Below are positions 35,747-44,513 of a stretch of 64,000 nucleotides of DNA, one piece after another (the first letter of the stretch is position 1; each line of letters starts with the position of its first letter). Where the stretch lies: contig NZ_JAQSIO010000004.1 in the NCBI RefSeq assembly GCF_028649455.1, forward strand, positions 186,001 through 250,000. The letters are read 5' to 3'. This DNA comes from Curvibacter microcysteis (GTDB lineage Bacteria > Pseudomonadota > Gammaproteobacteria > Burkholderiales > Burkholderiaceae_C). The position numbers were made by a program, and so were the translations under genes. A model generated the notes under the pieces. It did not search any database and was not told where the DNA came from. It was given only the letters and a program-made list of their open reading frames with translations.

Positions 35747-36625
35747 TCAGGCGGGGTCGGTCTTGTCCAGCCCCAGCAGGCGCACCGCGTTGTCCTTCAA
35801 GATGCCCGGCATGACTTCAGGCTTGAAGCCGGCGACCTCAAAGTCCTTCATCCAGCGCTCGGGGGTGATCAGCGGGTAGTCGCTGCCGAACAGGATGCGG
35901 TCCTTGAGCAAGGTGTTGGCGTACTGGATGAGCTGCTTCGGGAAGTACTTCGGGCTCCAGCCCGACAGGTCGATCCAGACATTGGGCTTGTGCGTGGCCA
36001 CCGACAAGGCCTCGTCCTGCCAGGGGAAGCTGGGGTGAGCCATGACGATTTGCATGTCCGGGAAGTCGATCGCCACATCATCCAGGTGCATGGGGTTGCT
36101 GTACTCCAGGCGCAGGCCGCCGCCGCAGCGCATGCCGCTGCCAATGCCGCTGTGGCCGGTGTGGAAGATGGCGGGCAGCTTATAGTGGTTGATCACCTCG
36201 TAGATGGGCCAGGCCATCTTGTCGTAGGGGTGGTAGCCCTGCACCGTGGGGTGGAACTTGAAGCCCCGCACGCCGTGCTCGGTGATCAGCTTCTCGGCCT
36301 CGCGCGCCCCCATCTTGCCCTTGTGCGGGTCGATGCTGCCGAAGGCCATCATCATGTCGCTGTTCTTCTTGGCGGCTTCCGCGATCTCTTCGTTCGGGAT
36401 GCGGCGGCGGCCCAGCTTGGACTCGCTGTCCACGGTGAACATGATCAAACCGATCTTGCGCTCGCGGTAGTACGCCACCGTCTCGTCGATGGTGGGGCGC
36501 AGGTTGCTGCCGAAGTACTTGTCGGCGGCGCGGTCGTATTCCTCGCCGTAGCTGTCAAAAGGGTTCCAGCAACTCACTTCCGCATGGGTGTGGATGTCGA
36601 TGGCAATGAGGTTCTTGTAGTCCAT
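35747..36625 (-). CDS. Amidohydrolase-2 family metal-dependent hydrolase
   Basis: A 292-residue TIM-barrel hydrolase (amidohydrolase-related, decarboxylase-like subgroup). Metal-site motifs are DIHTHAE near residue 10, GFKFHP, FHTGHSG, MAHPSFPW and LFGSDYP. It diverges from a crotonase/feruloyl-CoA-synthetase cluster. Members of this family are the retro-Claisen hydrolases that release acetyl-CoA from aryl beta-ketoacyl-CoA in the beta-oxidative hydroxycinnamate route, the role I favour. A gamma-resorcylate-type decarboxylase is the main alternative. Confidence 0.82.
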   Translation of the reverse strand: MDYKNLIAIDIHTHAEVSCWNPFDSYGEEYDRAADKYFGSNLRPTIDETVAYYRERKIGLIMFTVDSESKLGRRRIPNEEIAEAAKKNSDMMMAFGSIDPHKGKMGAREAEKLITEHGVRGFKFHPTVQGYHPYDKMAWPIYEVINHYKLPAIFHTGHSGIGSGMRCGGGLRLEYSNPMHLDDVAIDFPDMQIVMAHPSFPWQDEALSVATHKPNVWIDLSGWSPKYFPKQLIQYANTLLKDRILFGSDYPLITPERWMKDFEVAGFKPEVMPGILKDNAVRLLGLDKTDPA

Positions 36626-36695
36626 GAAGTCTCCTAGGGGTGGATCGGGGCCCGGGTAAATACTAGGTAAAAAACGCGCTGGCCTTGCTTGATTT

Positions 36696-36718
36696 GATTA
36701 TGTTTCATAACCATAATC
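36696..36718. promoter_or_regulatory. Inverted-repeat operator between amidohydrolase and crotonase genes
   Basis: GATTATG at 36696-36702 and CATAATC at 36712-36718 form perfect seven-base arms around nine bases. Nested in it, TTATG-TTT-CATAA is a second palindrome. It ends 22 bases before the crotonase ATG, where a repressor would block transcription. No regulator gene lies in the cluster. Confidence 0.6.
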
Positions 36719-36740
36719 GATTCAACAACGGAACGCAATC

Positions 36741-37535
36741 ATGAACCAGACACCAGCCAACCCCGATCTCAAAATTGAATTCCACGGCGCCTCCAATGAA
36801 GTAGCCGTGATCCGCCTGACCCGCCCGACCAAGCGCAACGCGCTCAGCGACGGCCTGATTCTGGCCATCCGCGACGCCTTTGAGAACCTGCCCGCCACCG
36901 TGCGCGCCGCCGTCATCGATGGCGAAGGCCCGCACTTCTGCGCTGGCCTGGACCTGAGCGAACTCAAAGAGCGCGACGCCGGCCAGGGCCTGTACCACTC
37001 GCGCATGTGGCATGCGGCCCTGGAGCGCGTCCAGCACGGCCCGGTGCCGGTGATTGCCGCGCTGCACGGCGCGGTGGTGGGCGGCGGCCTGGAGCTGGCC
37101 AGCGCCTGCCACATCCGGGTGGCAGACGAAACCACCTTCTACGCCCTGCCCGAAGGCTCGCGCGGCATCTTCGTGGGCGGTGGCGGCGCGGTGCGCATCC
37201 CGCGCCTGATCGGTGCTGCCCGCATGACCGACATGATGCTGACAGGCCGCGTCTACAACGCCGCCGACGGCGAACGCATCGGCATGGCCCAGTACCTGGT
37301 GCCCCAAGGCACGGCCTTTGACAAGGCCCTGGAGCTGGCCAAGCGCGTGGCTGAAAACGCCCCGCTGACCAATTACGCGCTGATGCACGCCCTGCCGCGC
37401 ATTGCCGAGCAACCGGCTGACCAGGGCTTCTTCACCGAAGCGTTGATGGCCGCCATCGCCCAAAGCGCGCCCGACGCCAAGGAGCGCGTGCGCGCCTTCC
37501 TGGAAGGCCGCGCCGACAAGGTGCGCAAGGACTGA
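36741..37535 (+). CDS. Enoyl-CoA hydratase/isomerase (crotonase family)
   Basis: A 264-residue crotonase. The oxyanion-hole segments are HFCAGLDL and GAVVGGGLEL. Glu118 and Glu138 are 20 residues apart, like the two catalytic Glu of enoyl-CoA hydratase. In this cluster it most likely hydrates hydroxycinnamoyl-CoA. Whether it also cleaves to an aldehyde, as feruloyl-CoA hydratase/lyase does, cannot be settled, but no vanillin-type dehydrogenase is nearby. Divergent from the amidohydrolase. Confidence 0.87.
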   Translation: MNQTPANPDLKIEFHGASNEVAVIRLTRPTKRNALSDGLILAIRDAFENLPATVRAAVIDGEGPHFCAGLDLSELKERDAGQGLYHSRMWHAALERVQHGPVPVIAALHGAVVGGGLELASACHIRVADETTFYALPEGSRGIFVGGGGAVRIPRLIGAARMTDMMLTGRVYNAADGERIGMAQYLVPQGTAFDKALELAKRVAENAPLTNYALMHALPRIAEQPADQGFFTEALMAAIAQSAPDAKERVRAFLEGRADKVRKD

Positions 37536-37617
37536 TCGCACGGCGCCCTGCGGGGCGCCTGCGCCACGCGCGCCCGGTGTGCGCCCAGAACCCAACCCAC
37601 AGCCCAGCAGAACAAAC

Positions 37618-39510
37618 ATGACAGAGACAACACAGCCCTCTGGCGCTCAAGCGCCGCGTTACCGCCCGCTGACTTTTGGCGTGACCCGCGTCGCGCTGCA
37701 AGATGGCGCTCCCGGCACCCGCTACCTGCGGGCAGACCAAGACCTGGCCGAGCATGCCCCCCGCATGACCGACCGCCTGCTGCACTGGGCCCGCACCGAA
37801 CCCACCCGCACCTTTTTGGCCCAGCGCGAACGCCTGGCCGACGGCAGCACGGGCGACTGGCGCCGCATCAGCTACGCCCAGGCACTGGCCACAGCACGGC
37901 GCATCGCCCAGGCCTTGATCGACCGCGGCCTGAACACCGAGCGCCCGGTGGTGATCCTGAGTGAAAACGGACTGGAGCACGCCCTGCTGGCCCTGGGCTG
38001 CCTGCTGGCGGGCGTCCCGCACTGCCCGGCCTCACCGGCCTATTCCACCATCAGCCAGGACTACGACAAGCTGCGCCATGTGCTCAACACCTTGACGCCG
38101 GGCCTGGTCTTTGCCACCGAAGGCAGCCGCTACGGCCGGGCCATCGCCGCCGCCGTGGCCGCCGACACCGAGGTGGTGCTGGTCCATGGCAGCGTCGAAG
38201 GCCGCGCGCACACCGACTGGCAAGCCCTGCTGGACACCCCGGACACCGAAGCCGTGGATGCCGCGATACAAGCCACGGGTCCGGACACCATCACCAAGTT
38301 CTTGTTCACCTCGGGCTCGACCAAGCTGCCCAAGGCCGTGATCAACACCCACCGCATGTGGTGCGCCAACCAGCAGCAGATGCGTCAGTCCATGCCCGTG
38401 CTGGCCGACCCCGACCTGCCCCCGGTGCTGATCGACTGGCTGCCCTGGAACCACACTTTTGGCGGCAACCACAACGTGGGCTTGACGATTTACAACGGCG
38501 GCACGCTCTACATCGACGACGGCAAGCCCACGCCGGCCCTGATGCACGAGACCCTGCGCAACCTGCGTGAGATTGCACCCACCGTGTACTTCAACGTGCC
38601 CACCGGTTTCGAGGCCATCGCCAACGCGATGAAAACCGACACCGTGCTGCGTCAGCAACTTTTGTCGCGCGTTCGCATGTTCTTCTACGCTGGCGCGGCC
38701 TTGGCGCAATCGGTGTGGGACGACCTGCACCAATTGCAAGAAGCCGAGCTGGGCGAGCGCATTGTCATGGGCACCGGCCTGGGCATGACCGAATCCGGCC
38801 CCTTTGCCATCTTCGTGACCGGCCCGCAGGTCAAGTCGGGCGACCTGGGTGTGCCCACGCCCGGCCTGACCCTGAAGCTGGTGGACACCGACGGCAAGAC
38901 CGAGGTGCGCTACCGGGGCCCCAACATCACCCCGGGCTACTGGCGCGCCCCGCAAGAGACCGCCGAGCACTTCGACGAAGAAGGCTTCTTCTGCAGCGGC
39001 GACGCCGTGCAGTGGATCGACCCCGAGAATGTGCACCTGGGTCTGCGCTTTGATGGCCGCATCGCCGAAGACTTCAAGCTCGCCACGGGCACCTTTGTCA
39101 GCGTGGGCCCGCTGCGCGCCAAGATCACCGCCGCCGGCGCTCCCTACGTGCAAGACGCGGTGCTGACCGGCATCAACCTGAAGGAAGTCGGCGCACTGAT
39201 CTTCCCAACCCAGGCCTGCCGCGCTTTGAGCGGACTGCCGGCCGGCACCCCCTGGGCCGAGGTGCTGCAAAGCGCCCCGGTGCTGGCGAAGTTCCAGCAA
39301 GTCATCAACGAATTGGCCAGCCACGCCACGGGCAGCGCCAACCGCATCGCCCGCGCCGCCTTGCTGGCCGAGCCACCCTCGATCGACAAGGGCGAGGTCA
39401 CCGACAAGGGTTCGATCAACCAACGCGCCGTGCTCAAGCACCGCGACGCCCTGGTGCAAGCGCTGCACCAAGGCACCCTGCCCCACACCTTCCAACCGCA
39501 AGGAAACTGA
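37618..39510 (+). CDS. fcs: Feruloyl-CoA synthetase-like AMP-forming ligase
   Basis: A 630-residue ANL-superfamily ligase that activates an aryl-propenoic acid as its CoA thioester. The P-loop is FLFTSGSTKLPKAVINTH; the feruloyl-CoA-synthetase-like segments are VYFNVPTGFEAIA and GTGLGMTESGPFAIF; the catalytic Lys near the end is in TDKGSINQRAV. The ATG at 37618 is chosen over a longer frame to 37579. It is followed one base later by the SDR gene. The exact acid (ferulate, p-coumarate or dihydro forms) is unknown. Confidence 0.87.
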   Translation: MTETTQPSGAQAPRYRPLTFGVTRVALQDGAPGTRYLRADQDLAEHAPRMTDRLLHWARTEPTRTFLAQRERLADGSTGDWRRISYAQALATARRIAQALIDRGLNTERPVVILSENGLEHALLALGCLLAGVPHCPASPAYSTISQDYDKLRHVLNTLTPGLVFATEGSRYGRAIAAAVAADTEVVLVHGSVEGRAHTDWQALLDTPDTEAVDAAIQATGPDTITKFLFTSGSTKLPKAVINTHRMWCANQQQMRQSMPVLADPDLPPVLIDWLPWNHTFGGNHNVGLTIYNGGTLYIDDGKPTPALMHETLRNLREIAPTVYFNVPTGFEAIANAMKTDTVLRQQLLSRVRMFFYAGAALAQSVWDDLHQLQEAELGERIVMGTGLGMTESGPFAIFVTGPQVKSGDLGVPTPGLTLKLVDTDGKTEVRYRGPNITPGYWRAPQETAEHFDEEGFFCSGDAVQWIDPENVHLGLRFDGRIAEDFKLATGTFVSVGPLRAKITAAGAPYVQDAVLTGINLKEVGALIFPTQACRALSGLPAGTPWAEVLQSAPVLAKFQQVINELASHATGSANRIARAALLAEPPSIDKGEVTDKGSINQRAVLKHRDALVQALHQGTLPHTFQPQGN

Positions 39511-39511
39511 C

Positions 39512-40297
39512 ATGGACATCCAAGGACAAGCCGCACTGGTCACCGGGGGCGCATCGGGCCTGGGCGAAGCCACGGCGCGCGAACTCGCCCGCCTGGGCGC
39601 CAAGGTCGCCGTGCTCGACGTCAACGCCACGCTGGCTGCCCAGGTGGCCGCCGACCTCAACGCGCAATACGGCGAGGGCCGCGCCGTGGCCTGCGTGTGC
39701 GACATCACCAACACCGAGAGCGTGCAAGCCGCCCTGGCCCAAGCCAGCGCAGCCCATGGCCCGGCGCGCATCTTGATGAACATCGCCGGCATCGGTACCG
39801 CCAAACGTGTGGTGCAAAGAGACGGCAGTGCCGCGCCGCTGGAAGACTTCAGCCGCGTGGTCACCGTCAACCTGATTGGTGCTTACAACATCAGCCGCCT
39901 GTTCGCCGCCGAGTGCGCCAAGCAAGCCCCGCTGGAAGACGGCGAGCGCGGCGTGATGATGTTCACCGCCTCGGTCGCAGCCTTTGACGGCCAGGTGGGC
40001 CAACAGGCTTACAGCGCTTCCAAGGGCGGCCTGGTCGGCATGACCTTGCCCATGGCGCGCGACCTGGCCCAGCACGGCATCCGCGTGTGCACCGTGGCAC
40101 CCGGCCTGTTCGCCACCCCGCTGATGAAGCAGCTGCCCGAGCCCGTGCAGGCCTCGCTGGCCGCGTCCATCCCCTTCCCCTCGCGCTTGGGCAAGCCCGA
40201 CGAGTTCGCCCAACTGGCCTGCCACATCGTGACCAACGGCCACCTCAATGGCGAGGTGATCCGCCTCGACGGCGCGCTGCGCATGGCGCCACGCTGA
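39512..40297 (+). CDS. Short-chain dehydrogenase, 3-hydroxyacyl-CoA dehydrogenase type
   Basis: A 261-residue SDR of the HSD10 style: TGGASGLGEATAR for NAD, NIAGIG, catalytic Ser in FTASVAAFDGQ and YSASK, then PGLFATPL. These enzymes oxidise 3-hydroxyacyl-CoA to 3-ketoacyl-CoA, the step needed after the crotonase. Coupled to the ligase gene by a one-base gap. Confidence 0.87.
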   Translation: MDIQGQAALVTGGASGLGEATARELARLGAKVAVLDVNATLAAQVAADLNAQYGEGRAVACVCDITNTESVQAALAQASAAHGPARILMNIAGIGTAKRVVQRDGSAAPLEDFSRVVTVNLIGAYNISRLFAAECAKQAPLEDGERGVMMFTASVAAFDGQVGQQAYSASKGGLVGMTLPMARDLAQHGIRVCTVAPGLFATPLMKQLPEPVQASLAASIPFPSRLGKPDEFAQLACHIVTNGHLNGEVIRLDGALRMAPR

Positions 40298-40341
40298 AGC
40301 GGGCCTACCGACCCACACCACAACAACATCGGAGACAAACC

Positions 40342-41349
40342 ATGAACAACCGCCGTCAATTCGTCCAACGCCTGGGCAGCGTCGCCGCCCTGGGCGCCTT
40401 AGGCTCCAGCGCCAGCCTGCTGCCGCTCAACGCCTTTGCCCAACTGGTGGAACAGGTCAAGATTTACTACGGCTTCCCGGCTGGCAGCTCGGGCGACAGC
40501 GTGTCGCGCCGCGTAGGCGAAAAGATGATGGGCAGCGCCTTCACCAAGAACCCGGGCGTGGTCGAGAACAAGCCCGGCGCCGGTGGCCGCATCGCGCTGG
40601 AGTCGCTCAAGCCTTCGCCCGCGGACGGCAGCGTGCTGGCCGTGTCGCCCTTCTCGGCACTGGCCATCTACCCGCACATCTACAGCAAGATGAACTACGA
40701 GGCCAAGGACTTCGCGGCCGTGTCGATCGCGGCCGTCATGCACCACGGCCTGGCCGTGGGCCCGCTGGTACCCGCCAGCGTGAAGAACCTGAAGGACTTC
40801 CTGGCCTGGGCCAAGGCCAACCCCAAGGACGCCAGCTACGGCTCGCCAGGTGCGGGCTCGACTCCCCACTTCATTGGGGCCCTGCTGGGCTTGAACGCCG
40901 GCGTGGAACTGCGCCACGTGCCCTACCGCGGCTCCATCCCCGGTGTGACCGACCTGGTCGGCGGCCAGATCGCCGCCATGCTGACGCCCAGCGGTGACTT
41001 CATCGCCAACGCCAAGGCTGGCAAGCTGCGCATTCTGGCCACCTCGGGTGAGAAGCGCTCGCCCTTCCTGCCCGATGTGGCCACCTTTGCCGAACAGGGC
41101 TTTGGCGAGCTGACCACCGAAGAGTGGTTTGGCTTCTACGCCCCGGCCAAGACCCCCGCCCCGGTGATTGCTGCGGCCAACGCGGCCATCAACGCAGCGC
41201 TGAAAGACAAGTCCGTGATCGACAGCCTGGCCATCGTGGGCCTGATCGCCCAGGGCTCCACGGCCGAAGAAATGGCCCGCTCGCAAAAGCACGAGTTCGA
41301 GCGCTGGGGCCCGCTGGTCAAGCGCATCGGCTTCACGGCCGAGTCCTGA
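40342..41349 (+). CDS. Bug-family (TctC) periplasmic receptor 4
   Basis: A 335-residue Bug receptor with a twin-arginine-like leader (NNRRQFVQRLGSVAALGALG). The first binding loop, YYGFPAGSSGDSVSRRV, differs from the usual PFPPGG, as in receptors for less common ligands. GGAGA precedes the ATG. Its place in the hydroxycinnamate-type operon suggests it binds the aromatic acid; no membrane partners are present. Confidence 0.88.
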   Translation: MNNRRQFVQRLGSVAALGALGSSASLLPLNAFAQLVEQVKIYYGFPAGSSGDSVSRRVGEKMMGSAFTKNPGVVENKPGAGGRIALESLKPSPADGSVLAVSPFSALAIYPHIYSKMNYEAKDFAAVSIAAVMHHGLAVGPLVPASVKNLKDFLAWAKANPKDASYGSPGAGSTPHFIGALLGLNAGVELRHVPYRGSIPGVTDLVGGQIAAMLTPSGDFIANAKAGKLRILATSGEKRSPFLPDVATFAEQGFGELTTEEWFGFYAPAKTPAPVIAAANAAINAALKDKSVIDSLAIVGLIAQGSTAEEMARSQKHEFERWGPLVKRIGFTAES

Positions 41350-41422
41350 GCCCCCTGCGGCACGCGGCGCCACCCGCGTGCCTGATTTCCCTCTGTTGCC
41401 TTGCCCTTCCCCCTCCTCTGCC

Positions 41423-43171
41423 ATGTCGTCCTCCTACCAGCCCCGCCCCGCCGACAACGGCTTTTTGTTGTTCAACGTGCTCCAAGCCCCGGCCCAGCTC
41501 GCGGCCTTGTCAGACCTCACCGAAGCGGATCAAGGCTTGATGGAGCAGGTGCTGGACGAGGCTGGCAAATTTGTGGGCGAAGTGGTGGCGCCGCTGTCGC
41601 GCACGGGCGACGAGATCGGCTGCCGCTGGAACGCGGGCAGCGTGACCACCCCCCCGGGCTTTCGGGACGCCTACCAGGCCTTCTGGCAGGCCGGCTGGCC
41701 CGCCCTGTCCTGCGCTGAAGAAGACGGCGGTCAAGGCCTGCCCTGGGTGCTGGAGGGCGTGCTCTATGAATGGCTGAGCGCGGCCAACCATGGCTGGACC
41801 ATGGCGCCCGGCTTGCTGCATGGCGCCTACGAATGCCTCAAGCACCACGGCCACGCCGAGCTGAAAGCCGCCTACCTGAGCAAGATCGCCAGTGGCGAAT
41901 GGCTGGCCACCATGTGCCTGACCGAGGCCCATGCGGGCAGCGACCTGGGCATGGTGCGCACCCAGGCCATTGCGCAAGCGGGCGGTCAGTTCCCGGGCGA
42001 GCACCGGATCAGTGGCAGCAAGATTTTCATCTCGGGCGGCGAGCACGACCTGAGCGACAACATCGTCCACCTGGTGCTGGCCCGCCTGCCCGGTGCGGCG
42101 CCTGGGCCCAAGGGCTTGTCGCTGTTCCTGGCGCCCAAGTTCTTGCCCGATGGCACGCGCAACGGCGCCCACTGCGAACGCATCGAAGAAAAAATGGGCC
42201 TGCACGGCAGCCCCACCTGCGTGATGCGCTTTGAAGACGCCACGGGTTGGCTGGTCGGCCAGCCTGGCGCAGGCCTCAACGCCATGTTCATCATGATGAA
42301 TGCAGCGCGCGTGCACGTGGCCTTGCAAGGCATTGGCCTGCTCGACGCGGCCTGGCAAAAGGCCGACGCCTACGCCCACGAGCGCCGCCAAATGCGCGCG
42401 CCCGGCCCTCGCCCGGCCTCGCGCGGCGAAGGCGACAGCGCCGACCTGCTGGTGGAACACCCTGCCATGCGCCGCATCCTGGACGTGCAACGCGCCTGGA
42501 TCGATGCGGGCCGCCTGCTGGCCTACCGCACCGGCCTGGCCTTGGACCAGGCACGCCACCACCCTGAGGCCACCGAACGCGAACAAGCCCAGCGCTGGTG
42601 CAGCCTGGTGACCCCGGTGCTGAAAGCAGCCTGGACACACCAGGCTTTTTACGGCGCCAGCGAATGCCTGCAGGTCTTTGGCGGCCACGGCTATGTGCGT
42701 GAATGGGGCATTGAGCAAATCGTGCGCGACTCGCGGGTCAGCATGATTTACGAGGGCACCAACGAGATCCAGGCGGTCGACCTGTTGCTGCGCAAAGTGC
42801 TGCCCGATGGCGGTGCGGCCCTGGGCCAGGTGCTGCTGTCGCTGCGGGGTTCCTTGGATGCGTCGCGCGACTTCGACGCCGAAGTGCTGCGCCGCCTGGC
42901 CGAACTGCGTTACCTGACCACCACCCTGGCCGCGGCTTGTGGAAGCGACGCCGTGCTGGCCAGCCAAGTGGCCGACGACTACCTGCGCGCCGTGGCGCTG
43001 GTGCTGATGGGCTGGGCCTGGGCCCAGATTGCGCAGACCCCGGGGGCCGACCAGGCACGCTGGCAAACACCTTTCAAGGCCTTCCGGGAGCGTGTGCTGC
43101 CTGAGTTGGACCTGCGCTTGAAGCTCATCAAGCTACAACTGCCCCAAGCCAGCGTCGCCCACACGGCCTGA
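41423..43171 (+). CDS. Acyl-CoA dehydrogenase, long DmdC-like type
   Basis: A 582-residue flavoprotein with the extra C-terminal domain of the DmdC-like group. Flavin and substrate motifs are CLTEAHAGSDLGMVRT, KIFISGGEHD and QVFGGHGYVREWGIEQI; the catalytic Glu is in MIYEGTNEIQA. In this operon it could desaturate a dihydrocinnamoyl-CoA so that saturated phenylpropanoids join the route. ATG at 41423 chosen over a GTG at 41378. Confidence 0.88.
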   Translation: MSSSYQPRPADNGFLLFNVLQAPAQLAALSDLTEADQGLMEQVLDEAGKFVGEVVAPLSRTGDEIGCRWNAGSVTTPPGFRDAYQAFWQAGWPALSCAEEDGGQGLPWVLEGVLYEWLSAANHGWTMAPGLLHGAYECLKHHGHAELKAAYLSKIASGEWLATMCLTEAHAGSDLGMVRTQAIAQAGGQFPGEHRISGSKIFISGGEHDLSDNIVHLVLARLPGAAPGPKGLSLFLAPKFLPDGTRNGAHCERIEEKMGLHGSPTCVMRFEDATGWLVGQPGAGLNAMFIMMNAARVHVALQGIGLLDAAWQKADAYAHERRQMRAPGPRPASRGEGDSADLLVEHPAMRRILDVQRAWIDAGRLLAYRTGLALDQARHHPEATEREQAQRWCSLVTPVLKAAWTHQAFYGASECLQVFGGHGYVREWGIEQIVRDSRVSMIYEGTNEIQAVDLLLRKVLPDGGAALGQVLLSLRGSLDASRDFDAEVLRRLAELRYLTTTLAAACGSDAVLASQVADDYLRAVALVLMGWAWAQIAQTPGADQARWQTPFKAFRERVLPELDLRLKLIKLQLPQASVAHTA

Positions 43172-43222
43172 GGCCCCAGGCTGGAAACGGGGGTGCCCAC
43201 GCGGGCGATGCCCCGGCCCCCC

Positions 43223-44377
43223 TCAAGCGGGGACGGACTTGGTGCTCAGGTCTTCAGCGGCCCGCTCGATGCGGTTGCGCCCCGTTCGTTTGGCGCGGTA
43301 GAGCGCGCTGTCGGCCGCCGCCATGAGCTCGCTGGGCCCTTTGCCGTGGACCGGGTAACAGGCCACCCCGGCTGAGAGCGTGCAACGCATGCGCTTGCCT
43401 TCGATCAACATCACCGAGGATTCGAGCATGGAGCGGTAACGCTCAGCGCGCGCCATGGCCACGGCCAGGGGCATGTGCGGCAGCATCAGCAAGAACTCCT
43501 CCCCACCATGCCGACACACCACATCACTGGAACGTGCATCGGTGCTGAGCAGAAAGGCCAGTCGGCGCAAAACCTCATCCCCCGCCGCATGGCCAAAGGT
43601 GTCGTTGATGTTTTTGAAGTGGTCGATGTCGATGAGGATCAAGGACAGGGGTTCGGCCATGCGCTGGCAGCGGGCCAGTTCGCGGTCCATGGTCGCGTCC
43701 AGAAAGCGGCGGTTGAACAAACCCGTGAGGGCGTCCCGGTTGGCCTGCTCACGCAACTGGGACTGCAAGGCACTGATCTCCAGCAGTTGCTGCTGCAAGG
43801 CCCGCTCACTGTCCTTGAGCTGCCATCGGATGCGGTTGAGCCGGTGGGTGCGGACATTGACGGCGTGAGCGAAGATCCACAAATAGGTGGTCAATGAAGC
43901 CATGCTCAAGGCCGTGGACGCGGGGCCCATGTCGGGACGGAACTCAAAGCCCCACAGCAACACCCCACACAAGGCGCCAGAGGCCTGGGCCAGCACCGCC
44001 TGGTACAGCCCACCCATGCCCCTGAAAGCGGCCAGGGTCATGGCACCACAGGCGCACAAAGCATAGGCCAACCACAGGGGAGCGCCCATCCAGCTCATCC
44101 ACAGGCCAAAACAGAAGGAGTCCAGGGTGAGGATGCGCAGTTCGCTGCGCACCGGTTCGGCGCTGTGCCGCGCCAACAGGTAACTCAACTGGGGGTAGGC
44201 GACGAACTGAAGCACCAGCGCCACCCAATGGCCCCAGGACCAGGCTCGCTCCTGGCCCAGCAGCACACACACCGCGAAGATCATGCCCCAGGAGACGGTG
44301 CGGCCTCGGTAGTTCATGCGAACGACCCAATGGACCTCTCTCATGGAGGCGACGGCGGGGTGTGTTTGAAGTGCCAT
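43223..44377 (-). CDS. Membrane diguanylate cyclase
   Basis: A 384-residue protein: about six N-terminal membrane segments (to about residue 195), a short coiled coil (ERALQQQLLEISALQSQLREQ), then a GGDEF domain. The active site is GGEEF and the inhibitory RxxD site (RSSD) lies five residues before it, so both synthesis and product inhibition look intact. It makes c-di-GMP. The N-terminal sensor is of no family I can name. Confidence 0.9.
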   Translation of the reverse strand: MALQTHPAVASMREVHWVVRMNYRGRTVSWGMIFAVCVLLGQERAWSWGHWVALVLQFVAYPQLSYLLARHSAEPVRSELRILTLDSFCFGLWMSWMGAPLWLAYALCACGAMTLAAFRGMGGLYQAVLAQASGALCGVLLWGFEFRPDMGPASTALSMASLTTYLWIFAHAVNVRTHRLNRIRWQLKDSERALQQQLLEISALQSQLREQANRDALTGLFNRRFLDATMDRELARCQRMAEPLSLILIDIDHFKNINDTFGHAAGDEVLRRLAFLLSTDARSSDVVCRHGGEEFLLMLPHMPLAVAMARAERYRSMLESSVMLIEGKRMRCTLSAGVACYPVHGKGPSELMAAADSALYRAKRTGRNRIERAAEDLSTKSVPA

Positions 44378-44513
44378 GCGGGGCGAGACCTGAACCAGGG
44401 TGAGGTGGCTGGCCAATTTAGCAAGGCACCGCCCGCCCCGCGCATCGAACGGAAATGCTAGCGATGGTCGGTCATGTACAAGCGCTCAAATGCACGCCAA
44501 ACGGTCGAAAACC

